Assembly: GCA_018380115.1 (NCBI GenBank)
Contig: JAGZUF010000038.1
Span: 1-12,451 of the forward strand
Source of the DNA: Oscillospiraceae bacterium
Lineage (GTDB): Bacteria > Bacillota > Clostridia > Oscillospirales > Ruminococcaceae
Length of the DNA: 12,451 bases
Direction of reading: 5' to 3'
Position 1 is the stretch's first letter; every line of letters starts with the position of its first letter. Of the stretch, positions 1 to 6,287 are shown in pieces. Below the pieces are notes generated by a model. That model did no database searches, had not been told where the DNA came from, and saw only the letters and a program-made list of their open reading frames with translations. The translations under genes and the position numbers were made by a program.

Positions 1-207
1 GTTTTCTTCGGGCGGTGTTTTCTCCGGCCCGCGGCCCCATTCCTCCCACAGGCTGGGTTCGCATTGCGTGCGCGCCCCCTCATTCGCTGGAAGGGTAACG
101 CCCGCCTCCGGGCCAGCCTTCGCGCCCCCGGCCGCCCGCCGGGCTTTGCCGCCCTTTTTGTATGCCGTCTGCCCCATGCTGCCCGCGCCCGCCGTGTTGT
201 GTTCCAT
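1..207 (-). CDS. Partial hypothetical protein (N-terminal 69 residues), runs off left edge
   Basis: The minus strand has an ATG at 207-205, preceded six bases upstream by a perfect AGGAGG (219-214), and the frame stays open for 69 codons to the window edge. The peptide begins MEHNTAGAGSMGQTAYKK, is rich in Ala, Gly, Lys and Arg, and near the edge becomes acidic and Trp-containing (SLWEEWGRGPEK). No family is recognisable. The start looks like a flexible leader before a domain that lies outside the window. Support rests on the strong ribosome site, the open frame to the edge and the coding-like GC-rich third positions. There is no upstream gene within 900 bases on this strand, so it is probably first in its transcription unit. 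The function is unknown. Confidence 0.6.
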   Translation of the reverse strand, partial: MEHNTAGAGSMGQTAYKKGGKARRAAGGAKAGPEAGVTLPANEGARTQCEPSLWEEWGRGPEKTPPEEN

Positions 208-1127
208 ACCGTTCCTCCTGTCTTTCAAGAAATCATCCATTCGGCGACTAAAAGGGATAAAAAGAAAGCGTTTCCGCCCAAGGGCCTCACAGCCGCCCCT
301 TTGCGGGGCGGGCGGCCCCGGGCACGCCCATACAAAACCGCGCGGCGCAAAGCGCGCACCGGCGCGGGCCTTTGAGGCCCGGCACACGGCAAGGCGCCTG
401 CCGCGGGCGTCAAATCCCATAAATTGGACAGTGGATATGCTATTCTAAGCCTGGGCACGGGCCCCACAAAGCCTTACCGGCCGCTTTGCCGCCCGCGGCT
501 CACAGCCGGGCGGCAGATAGGCAAAGGGAAAAAGAAGCCCGAATACCGGCGCTTACAGAAGGCCATACGGCAGAAACCGCGCAGGGTGTTTTCTGCCCTC
601 TCACGCCCGAAAAAACGCATGACGGCTCGGCAAAACGCGCCGCCCTCCTGCCCGCAGGCGAATAAAAAGCCGCCTCTGCGCCCTGCCACCCGTAAAGCCG
701 CGCGGCGGCGCGGCAAAACGCGCCGTGCGAACCCCGCAGCCGGGCATGGGGCGGCTTCGCGCCCCGTTTCCCGAAAAGCGGCATGCGCCCCCGGCCGGAC
801 GGCCGCCAGCGTGGGGCAGGCGTTATCTTTTTCGCGCATGCCGCCATGGCTGCGTCATTCCGCTCCGGCCAGGGGCAGCACCTGACCCCCTTTTCCGAAA
901 CGCCCCCTGCAAAGCCGCACGGCGGCGCATTCGGGTGCGCCGCTGCCGCCTGCCTGTGCGCCGGAATTGGCGCCCGGCCCCGCCGCGGCCCGCCCGCATA
1001 GGCCCAACACCGCAAATATGCTTTCCCCCAAGGCGCACCCGGCATACCGCGGCCTGTGCCGCCTCCATGCCGCGAGTGCCCGCGCATCCCTGCGCTCTGC
1101 CCGCATCCCCTCACACTCCTTTCTCTC
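208..1127. other. Gene-poor intergenic stretch with dispersed short repeats
   Basis: No frame here has both a ribosome site and a convincing protein. Several overlapping frames on both strands are long only because stops are rare in GC-rich DNA, and their translations are Arg/Ala/Pro-rich. A 15-base motif, CGGCAAAACGCGCCG, starts at about 628 and 711 and recurs at about 1498. A 14-base motif GAATACCGGCGCTT at 541 recurs at 3035. A weak candidate on the minus strand begins at ATG 1106, after AAAGGAG, and ends at 855 (about 83 residues, Arg-rich at the start). I could not support it as a gene. Confidence 0.5.
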
Positions 1128-1230
1128 GTCATCCGTCTGGTGACAATTTAAGTTTACCATGATTTTCCTCCGTGTCAACCATTTGGTGATTATTTTTTGA
1201 AAATTTCATTTTTGTGTTGCATTTGGTGAC
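1128..1230. promoter_or_regulatory. Operator-like array: three related 17-bp boxes in an AT-rich block
   Basis: Three boxes share a 17-bp pattern, GTCAnCC(g/a)t(c/t)TGGTGA(c/t). Box 1 is at 1128-1144, box 2 at 1174-1190 and box 3 at 1214-1230. Boxes 1 and 2 are imperfect inverted repeats (GTCA-n-C ... G-n-TGA). Box 3 keeps the right half TTTGGTGAC with a degenerate left half. Starts are 46 and 40 bases apart, near four helical turns. The block is about 31% GC inside GC-rich surroundings. Box 2 overlaps the -35 and box 1 the likely start point of the minus-strand promoter at 1151-1178, the arrangement of a repressor-controlled promoter. Which protein binds is inferred only; the S24 repressor encoded at 2149 is the obvious candidate. 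Confidence 0.5.
1151..1178 (-). promoter_or_regulatory. Sigma-A type promoter, minus strand
   Basis: Reading the minus strand there is a perfect -35 TTGACA (1178-1173), a 16-base spacer, and an extended -10, TGgTAAACT (TAAACT at 1156-1151). Transcription would start near 1144 and run left. A GGAGG-AAAATC-ATG also lies inside this block (ATG at 1160), but it sits upstream of the predicted start point, so it would not be translated from this promoter. No convincing gene follows before the partial gene at 207, so the transcript could be a long leader or a non-coding RNA. Confidence 0.5.
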
Positions 1231-1518
1231 AAAATGTGCTTCAATGGGAAGCAAAGAAGCTGTGCCGCCGGGGGCCGCACAGGCGGCTCTGCCCTCTCAG
1301 GCAGTATGGGGGGATGCGCCCGCCTCCGCGGAACATGCACAGCGCTTCCCCAGGCCGAAAGCGGAAAGCCGCTGGCCAGGCCGGGCCTCATCGGCCGAAG
1401 CGCGCGCCCTGTTCCCGCCCATGGGCCGGGGCGCGGCAGCGCGGGGGACGCATTTCCCATAAGCTGTTTTATTTTACTGAAAGGCCGCACGTCGGCACGG
1501 CAAAACGCGCCGCACAAG

Positions 1519-1624
1519 CCCCACAGCCGGGAAATAAGGACGTACGGCACGCGCAGGCCGCCGGGCTAGCAGCGCGGCTGTACAATGCGCCGGGAAAACT
1601 CCCGCCGGAAAGGGAAAAAGCGCC
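1519..1624 (+). repeat. Direct repeat copy 1 (about 105 bp)
   Basis: This segment begins CCCCACAGCCGGGAA and ends around AAAGGGAAAAAGCGCCG. It matches 1786-1891 with only scattered substitutions (about 90% identity by eye). The offset is 267 bases, a multiple of three. A shorter version of the opening motif (CCCCGCAGCCGGGC) also occurs near 732 and 1926, so the repeat may belong to a dispersed family. Confidence 0.8.
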
Positions 1625-1785
1625 GTCCCGCACGCCGCACTGGCAGCGCATGGCGGCGCAGGCGTGCACCGCAGGCGGGAAGCTCAAGCGCGCAGTATTC
1701 GCCGCATGTGAACCACACGAAGATGTGCCGGCGCGGGAAGGAAACGAGGCCGTACAGCCTTGCCCGGCACATGCCGGGGCGGGCG

Positions 1786-1891
1786 CCCCACAGCCGGGAA
1801 GTAAGGACGTGCGGCACGCGCAGGCCGCCGGGCTAGCAGCGCGGCGGCACAATGCGCCGGGAAAACACCCGCCGGAAAGGGAAAGAACACC
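1786..1891 (+). repeat. Direct repeat copy 2 (about 105 bp)
   Basis: This is the second copy of the 1519-1624 repeat. The central 30 or so bases (GCACGCGCAGGCCGCC through the GGGCTAGCAGCGCGG part) are unchanged between copies. Differences are point substitutions with no visible length change across the unit, which points to a simple duplication followed by drift. Confidence 0.8.
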
Positions 1892-2081
1892 GCCCGGCCA
1901 AACTCACCGCGGCATGGCAAAGTGCCCCGCAGCCGGGCAGAGGGCGGCCCTGCGCCCCTTCCTTTTGAAAGAGGCGCCGCCCCTTCTGCAGGCGCGTGCC
2001 GTCTGAGGGGCGGGCACGCCTGCCCTGTACCTGCCGCCCCACACGGCCGCACCCGCCTCCGGCCTTCCGCTGCCCCATCAT

Positions 2082-2119
2082 TTTCAAAGCCGCAAAGCCA
2101 TGATACGCTTTCAAAGCCG
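2082..2119 (+). promoter_or_regulatory. Paired TTTCAAAGCCG direct repeats upstream of the S24 repressor
   Basis: TTTCAAAGCCG occurs at 2082-2092 and again at 2109-2119, 27 bases apart, ending 29 bases before the repressor start codon. Position and spacing suit an autoregulatory site or promoter region. A weak extended -10-like TGATACGCT lies between the copies. The regulatory role is inferred; only the repeat is directly seen. Confidence 0.3.
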
Positions 2120-2148
2120 TAAATCTATCCTATGAGGAGAATGCATCT

Positions 2149-2760
2149 ATGGAACGAACGTTTGGCCAGAACCTGCGCGCCCTGCGCGCCGAGCGCGGCT
2201 TTTCACAGGAAGAGCTTGCCGCCCTGCTCGGCACCACCAAGCAGGTGGTGAGCCGCTATGAAAACGGCCAGCGCACCCCCAAGGTGACGGTGGTGGAGGA
2301 ATTTGCACGCCGCCTGGGCGTGCCGCTTTCTGCCCTGCTGGGCGCGGCGGCCGCGCAGGGCGGGGCGCTGCGCGTGCCCGTGCTGGGGTATGTGCGCGCG
2401 GGCATCCCCCTCACGGCGGTGGAGGAGATTCTGGATTATGAGGAGGTTCCCCCCGCGCTGGCACACCTGGGCGAGCTGTTCGCGCTGAAAATAAAGGGCG
2501 ACAGCATGGAGCCGCGCATGGTGGAGGGCGACGTGGTCATCTGCCGCCAGACGCCGGATGTCGAAAGCGGCGCCACTGCCGTGGTGCTGGTGAACGGCGA
2601 CGAGGCCACCGTAAAAAAGCTGATGAAGCACAAAAACGGCATTTCCCTGGTGGCGAACAACCCGGCCTACCCGCCCATGTTCTACACCTTCGAGGAATGT
2701 GAAAGCCTGCCCGTGCGCGTGGTGGGCCAGGTGGTAGAGCTGCGCGCCAAATCGTTCTAG
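2149..2760 (+). CDS. XRE-family repressor with S24 (LexA-like) autoprotease domain
   Basis: This 203-residue protein combines an N-terminal helix-turn-helix of the XRE/Cro type (about residues 8-62, with the SQEELAALLGTTKQVVSRYENG helix pair) and a C-terminal S24 peptidase domain. The S24 signatures are clear: a scissile Ala84-Gly85 in VRAGIP, catalytic Ser119 in GDSMEP, and catalytic Lys156 in EATVKK. Such proteins (CI, HdiR and ImmR-like relatives) bind operators as dimers and cut themselves when activated RecA or another signal is present, releasing the genes they repress. The N-terminal domain is not the winged helix of canonical LexA, so this is a LexA-like regulator rather than LexA itself. 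The start is fixed by GAGGAGA at 2134-2140, eight bases before ATG. It stands alone between two gene-poor regions. Its targets are unknown; the boxes at 1128-1230 are a candidate. Confidence 0.93.
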   Translation: MERTFGQNLRALRAERGFSQEELAALLGTTKQVVSRYENGQRTPKVTVVEEFARRLGVPLSALLGAAAAQGGALRVPVLGYVRAGIPLTAVEEILDYEEVPPALAHLGELFALKIKGDSMEPRMVEGDVVICRQTPDVESGATAVVLVNGDEATVKKLMKHKNGISLVANNPAYPPMFYTFEECESLPVRVVGQVVELRAKSF

Positions 2761-3120
2761 CCGCCGGGCGGGCCGCTGCGCCTGCCGGCGCATATGCGCT
2801 CCGGCCGCCTTTCTGCGAAGGGCGCCCCGCCTCTTCCCGCGCGCCGGAAAACACCGGGCGGCCCCTTGGCGCGGCGCGTGTGCGCGGCTCAGGCCCAGCC
2901 TTTCAAACCATACAGGAAGCCCGAAAGCAGCTGTGCAGGCAGCGGCTTCCAGCTAAAGCCATGGCAGAAAAAAGAAAAAAATCACAGCAAGGGCGCCCTG
3001 AGAAGCAGCCTGTGAAGAGCGATGCAAAGCAGCGGAATACCGGCGCTTGAATAGAATGTTTTCCCGCGCCGTGAAGCAGCCGGGCATTTTATTTCCGCCT
3101 GGTTTCCCTGGCTGGAACTT
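2761..3120. other. Intergenic region after the S24 repressor
   Basis: A 12-bp palindrome GCGCATATGCGC (2788-2799) lies 28 bases after the repressor stop and may form part of a weak terminator, without a T-run. From about 2878 a lysine- and glutamine-rich plus-strand frame runs to TGA at 3047-3049. Its tail includes MAEKRKKSQQGRPEK (ATG 2961) but it has no ribosome site. It could be a gene remnant or chance. The motif GAATACCGGCGCTT at 3035-3048 is an exact copy of 541-554. Confidence 0.35.
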
Positions 3121-3480
3121 TGGAGATAAGCGAACAATGATTTAGAAACAAAACGCCTGCTTTTGAGAGAAATGGGACAAAATGATTTTAAAGATTGAAT
3201 TGAAACCTGATAGAAAAAATCCGATTATCCGCATAAATACAGTATCTAAGGGCTATTCATCAACAAAAAAGCAGCTATTTTACCACGAATTTACCATGAT
3301 TGAACGAGCCTTGATATGACAATAAGATTTTCACTACAAGGCACCAGAAGTGGTGTCTTTGCATTATAAAAACACGAGCAAGAAAGATGAATTCATCACC
3401 CAGCATTACAACGGCAGCAAGCTTCATTTTCTGTATTCTGTTCATAAGTAAAAATCGGTTTACCTATCAAGTGACGCATG
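3121..3480. other. AT-rich island (about 36% GC), probable foreign or decayed DNA
   Basis: Counting bases gives 128 G/C in 360 positions, against clearly GC-rich flanks on both sides. The change is abrupt at both ends, which points to acquisition from a lower-GC source or to a non-coding relic. The island contains a 9-bp stem, AAGGCACCA/TGGTGTCTT with loop GAAG, around 3338-3359. No terminal inverted repeats or target duplications were found by eye. Confidence 0.6.
3182..3451 (+). pseudogene. Possible decayed ORF inside the AT-rich island
   Basis: From ATG 3182 one frame reads 45 codons (MILKIELKPDRKNPIIRI...) to TGA 3317-3319. After a CAA codon it meets TAA 3323-3325, then reads another 41 codons (DFHYKAPEVVSLHYKNTSK...) to TAA 3449-3451. 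Both halves look protein-like, with mixed charged, aromatic and hydrophobic residues, so this may be one old gene interrupted by two stops. There is no clear ribosome site and I recognise no family. The minus strand also has an uninterrupted 56-codon frame (3445-3275) without a ribosome site, so the assignment of strand is uncertain. Confidence 0.25.
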
Positions 3481-3660
3481 AGGCTTCCATCGGCAATATG
3501 CCAGAACAACAGAGCCTTCCTGGCACATGAAAAGAAAAGGCTGGGTAACAGCGTTTACAGAAAGCCGTAAGGCGGTCCGCCCCACAGGCAGGCGCTGGCC
3601 GCGCCATGCGCATGCCCTCCGCCGCGCGTACGCAAAACGGCGGGCCGGGCGGCTTGCGCA

Positions 3661-3752
3661 GGCCCTGTAAGGGCCTGCCGGGTGCGTCTCAAACGTACGG
3701 GCCCCTCTTTCACCCGCATCACTTGCTCCGCAGCCTGCAAACGAGGGGCCGC
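3661..3752. repeat. Structured intergenic element, copy A
   Basis: The element opens with a strong hairpin, CAGGCCC-TGTAA-GGGCCTG (3659-3677), and continues through CTGCCGG, a TCTCAA motif and GCATCACTTGC to a G(C/T)AAACG motif. The same ordered set of motifs recurs at 6288-6381, with the distance between CTGCCGG and GCATCACTTGC being 34 bases here and 36 there. Conserved spacing, a hairpin whose loop varies (TGTAA against TGAAA) and an intergenic location suggest a dispersed repeat or a structured RNA. The strand is not known. Confidence 0.5.
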
Positions 3753-3896
3753 TGTTTTGGCGAAGGCTTTTCACCCCAAGCAGCCCGCTGCTGGCAGCCA
3801 GCCCTGCCCGGCGCCGGAATAGAAAATCTTTTTATACAGGAAATGAAAGCTTTTTGCCGGCGGCCCCCATCAGCCCCGACGGCAGCTTTTCCACAC

Positions 3897-3919
3897 AAAA
3901 AAAGCGCCCCGCCGGGCGC
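3897..3919 (-). terminator. Hairpin with U-tract, minus strand
   Basis: GCGCCC-CGCC-GGGCGC (3904-3919) is flanked on its left by a run of seven A (3897-3903). On the minus strand this reads as a GC-rich hairpin followed by T7, the form of an intrinsic terminator. The only minus-strand gene to its right is the HAD gene ending at 4975, so it may stop read-through or antisense transcription across the hydrolase gene. It lies just upstream of the hydrolase ribosome site. Confidence 0.45.
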
Positions 3920-3931
3920 ACAGGAGGAACT

Positions 3932-4843
3932 ATGAAAGACATTCTGAACCTTGCGCTTTTGCAGCTTGCCCCCTGCGGCACGCCGGAGGAAAACCTGCGC
4001 AGGGGCGCGGCCGCCTGCCGCAAAGCCAGGGCCCTTGGCGCAGACCTCGCGCTGTTCCCTGAAATGTGGAGCATCGGCTACGTCATCGCCGCGCGCCCGG
4101 CCGCCCGGTGGCTGGCGCAGGCCGTGCCGGCGCACGGCCCGTTCACACAGGGCTTTGCCGCGCTTGCCAAAGAGCTTCAAATGGCCATTGCCGTCACTTT
4201 TCTGGAGCAGTGCGCGCACGGCGCGCGCAACACGCTGGCCCTGTTCGACCGCTTCGGCGCGCAAAGGCTGCTGTATGCAAAGGTGCACACCTGCGATTTC
4301 GGCGCAGAGCGGGCCCTTGCGCGCGGCGAAGATTTTTACACCGCCGCGCTGGACACCGCCTGCGGCCCCGTGCAGGTGGGCGCCATGATCTGCTATGACA
4401 GGGAATTTCCCGAAAGCGCGCGGCTTCTGATGCTGAAAGGGGCCGAGCTCATCCTGGTGCCCAACGCCTGCCCCCTGGGCGTGAACCGCCTTGCCCAGCT
4501 TCGCGCCCGCGCGTTTGAAAACATGCTGGCCGTCGCCACCTGCAACTACCCCGCCTCTGTGCCGGGCTGCAACGGCTGCTCCACCGTGTTTGACGGCGTG
4601 GCCTATGCGCCGGAGGGCTGCGCGGCGCCCGGCGAAGTGGATGCCGCGGGCGAGCGAGACATGTGCATCCTGCGCGCGGGCGGCGAAGAGGGCATTTACC
4701 TTGCCCGGCTGAACCTTGCGCACCTGCGCGCCTACCGCCAAAGCGAGGTGCACGGCAATGCCTACCGCCGCCCGCAGGTGTACGCCCCGCTGGCCGGGGA
4801 GGCGGTGCTGCCGCCCTTCGTCCGCCCGGACAGGCGCCCCTAG
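3932..4843 (+). CDS. Carbon-nitrogen hydrolase (nitrilase superfamily)
   Basis: This 303-residue protein has the complete nitrilase-superfamily catalytic triad: Glu44 in LFPEMWSIGY, Lys117 in YAKVHTCDFG, and Cys154 in GAMICYDREFPE. The family uses the cysteine as nucleophile to cleave C-N bonds, mostly in amides, carbamoyl compounds or nitriles, in the cytoplasm. Length matches single-domain family members (about 260-310). The substrate cannot be deduced from sequence alone. The start was set at ATG 3932 because AGGAGG (3922-3927) lies four bases upstream; an in-frame extension to 3854 has no ribosome site. No partner gene shares its strand, and the HAD gene to the right is convergent. A deaminated-glutathione-type amidase or an omega-amidase-like enzyme are alternatives that I cannot separate. 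Confidence 0.9.
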   Translation: MKDILNLALLQLAPCGTPEENLRRGAAACRKARALGADLALFPEMWSIGYVIAARPAARWLAQAVPAHGPFTQGFAALAKELQMAIAVTFLEQCAHGARNTLALFDRFGAQRLLYAKVHTCDFGAERALARGEDFYTAALDTACGPVQVGAMICYDREFPESARLLMLKGAELILVPNACPLGVNRLAQLRARAFENMLAVATCNYPASVPGCNGCSTVFDGVAYAPEGCAAPGEVDAAGERDMCILRAGGEEGIYLARLNLAHLRAYRQSEVHGNAYRRPQVYAPLAGEAVLPPFVRPDRRP

Positions 4844-4891
4844 CCTTTTCCGCACGGCGCGCCGCCCGCGCGGCCCGGCGGGCACGGCAAA

Positions 4892-4945
4892 CGGGCATGG
4901 CGGTGCCGCCGTGTGCGGGGGGGGGCACCGCCCAAGGTATGCCCG
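4892..4945. terminator. Large stem-loop between convergent genes
   Basis: CGGGCAT-GGCGGTGCC (4892-4907) pairs with GGCACCGCC (4924-4932) and ATGCCCG (4939-4945), giving a 9-bp inner and 7-bp outer stem separated by a small one-sided bulge. It sits in the middle of the 131 bases between the two converging genes, the expected place for a shared terminator, though neither side has a T-run. It could instead act as a roadblock or 3' protecting structure. Confidence 0.4.
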
Positions 4946-4974
4946 GTGCCGCGCCCCTTTCCGCCCCCGGCGCC

Positions 4975-5634
4975 TTACGCCAGCAGGGCCAGCGCCTCGG
5001 GCAGGCTGCGCACAGCCCGCACGCCCTGCGGCACTTCGCCCGTGCCGCGCAGCACGAGCACGGCGTCCAGCCCGGCGCCGCGCGCGCCCTCTATGTCCGA
5101 GTTCACCGAGTCGCCAATGTGCAGCACCTCGTCCGGCAGGCACTCGCTCAGCGCCAGCGCCTTTTCAAACAGCGCGCGGTGCGGCTTGTAGGCGCGCGCC
5201 ATATCGCCCGCCACGATGCCCGCGGGCGCAAGGCCGTGCGCCCGCAGGTTTTCGCGCACGTAGCGCGCGCCGTTGTTCGTAAGCACCCACACCGGCACGG
5301 GGCATGCCGCAAAAAAGGCGGGCACGTCCTCAAACAGGGGCGCGTCTGCCCAAAAACGGCGGATAGCCGCATGCAGGGCCGCCTTGTCCGCCCTCAGGCC
5401 AAGCTCTCGCGCGCAATCCTCCAGAAGGCGCTGCACAATCTCGTCCTGCGTCAAAAAGGCATCGCCAAAGCTGGCCGCCTCGTACTGCTTCAGCCGCCGC
5501 CACCAGAAGGCCAGCGCACGGCGCGGGTCCTTTTCGCTGCTGTTCTCACAAATGGTGCGCACCACGCCGCGCATCTCCGGCCCGTCCTCCTTCACCAGCG
5601 TACCGGTGTAATCTACAAAAACCGCTTTTTTCAT
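4975..5634 (-). CDS. HAD-superfamily hydrolase (HAD-IA type)
   Basis: This 219-residue protein carries all four HAD motifs in order: motif I DYTGTL (Asp8 nucleophile), motif II LTNNG (Thr119), motif III YKP (Lys150), and motif IV GDSVNSD (Asp175, Asp180). A helical cap of about 80 residues lies between motifs I and II, the C1-cap layout of subfamily IA phosphatases such as phosphoglycolate phosphatase relatives. The enzyme probably hydrolyses a small phosphorylated metabolite with Mg2+ in the cytoplasm. Motif I is unusual: the usual general acid/base Asp at +2 is Thr10, as in P-type ATPases (DKTGT). The start ATG 5634 follows AGGAAAGG-like sequence at about 5652-5642. The gene is alone on its strand, converging on the hydrolase. 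The substrate is not determined. Confidence 0.9.
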   Translation of the reverse strand: MKKAVFVDYTGTLVKEDGPEMRGVVRTICENSSEKDPRRALAFWWRRLKQYEAASFGDAFLTQDEIVQRLLEDCARELGLRADKAALHAAIRRFWADAPLFEDVPAFFAACPVPVWVLTNNGARYVRENLRAHGLAPAGIVAGDMARAYKPHRALFEKALALSECLPDEVLHIGDSVNSDIEGARGAGLDAVLVLRGTGEVPQGVRAVRSLPEALALLA

Positions 5635-5967
5635 TCTGCACTTTCCTTTCCTGCCGAATCCGGCCTGTGCGGCATACCGCCGCCGAAATGCTTTGCTGCA
5701 AGCCCCCTTCCTTGTGGACGGCCGCGCACGCCCCGTGCTGCCTCAGAGGGCCGGGCGCAGCGCCCCGGCAGGCCGCCGCCTTTGCGGCGCGGCACACAGG
5801 GCCAGCCCGCGCCCAGCCGCAAGAGCCGCCCGGCCTGTCATGGCGCTGCCCGCTTTTACACGGCGGCCCACAGGCGCACGCCCTGCGGCGCGGCGGCAGG
5901 GCCGCCGCTGTCTGGCTGTGTTCCCTGCCGCGGCACGGGGCTCGGTGTCTGTAAGGCCGCAGCCTTT

Positions 5968-5993
5968 CCGCCCCGAAGGGGTGGTATTTTTTT
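5968..5993 (+). terminator. Intrinsic terminator, plus strand
   Basis: CCGCCCC-GAA-GGGGTGG (5968-5984, one G-T pair) is followed by TA and seven T. This is a textbook hairpin plus T-run on the plus strand. No plus-strand gene ends nearby, so it would end an unannotated transcript or stop read-through from the hydrolase gene over 1 kb upstream. Confidence 0.55.
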
Positions 5994-6023
5994 AGTTTAC
6001 CACATTTTTCCGCCGCGTGTACA
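5994..6023 (-). promoter_or_regulatory. Promoter-like block related to the 1151 promoter, with paired TGTACA sites
   Basis: On the minus strand TGTACA (6023-6018), an 18-base spacer and TGgTAAACT (TAAACT 5999-5994) resemble a promoter reading toward the HAD gene 360 bases away. The plus-strand sequence AGTTTACCA-NNN-TTTTCC-N-CCG is shared with 1151-1172. A second TGTACA at 6028-6033 lies exactly 10 bases from the first, one helical turn, suggesting a protein-binding pair overlapping the -35. The role is inferred. Confidence 0.35.
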
Positions 6024-6111
6024 CCTTTGTACAGGCCCTGCTCTCTCTGCATTGTTCCGGCCACGCCTCCGGCGCGTTCTCATTCGTCCATTTTCTCGTT
6101 CCATGCAAAAG

Positions 6112-6146
6112 CCCCTGTGCAACTTTTTCTGCACAGGGGTCTTTTT
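6112..6146 (+). terminator. Hairpin terminator, T-rich on both strands
   Basis: CCCCTGTGCA (6112-6121) and TGCACAGGGG (6130-6139) form a perfect 10-bp stem with an 8-base loop, ACTTTTTC. It is followed by TCTTTTT on the plus strand and by CTTTT on the minus strand. It can work in either direction. No protein gene abuts it on either side, so it may end a small RNA. Confidence 0.65.
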
Positions 6147-6287
6147 GTCTATACCCTATTTTTACCGGGCCTGCCAAAAAAGGGCCGGGCCTTTCTCCAT
6201 TGCCCCGCCGCGCTCAGAAGCCTCCCTTGCTTCCCGCGCGCAGGCGCGAGAAAGTCAGTCCCTCCGGCTAAGCAGGGAGATTTCGTA

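Larger units (their letters stand above)
1231..2133. other. Gene-poor stretch holding two long direct repeats
   Basis: Apart from the ~105-bp repeats at 1519 and 1786, I see no supported gene. The 256-codon plus-strand frame 1236-2006 starts at GTG without a ribosome site. Its two repeat copies differ mostly by amino-acid-changing substitutions, and the composition is typical of a shadow frame. The minus strand offers Cys/Ala/Arg-rich frames of no better quality. Confidence 0.45.

Noticed and set aside
500..1132. 210-codon minus-strand frame
   Set aside because: No ribosome site fits its start, and it is Arg/Ala/Cys-rich with no recognisable domain. It may still be transcribed from the 1151 promoter as non-coding RNA.
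855..1160. Minus-strand ORF with GGAGG-AAAATC-ATG at 1160
   Set aside because: The ribosome site is good, but it lies between the -35 and -10 of a stronger promoter call, and the protein becomes low-complexity after 25 residues. I could not support it over the promoter reading.
1519..1891. CRISPR-like repetition
   Set aside because: There are only two copies of a ~105-bp unit, with a single 160-bp gap and no cas genes.
2149..2760. Canonical LexA
   Set aside because: The DNA-binding domain is of the XRE/Cro type rather than the LexA winged helix, so only the S24 half is LexA-like.
3275..3445. 56-codon minus-strand ORF in the AT-rich island
   Set aside because: It has no ribosome site and no recognisable family. 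It is kept only as an alternative reading of the island.
3719..5143. 474-codon minus-strand frame
   Set aside because: It lies antisense to the hydrolase gene, which has the full catalytic triad and a strong ribosome site. The frame's translation is Arg/Ala/Gly-rich with no motifs.
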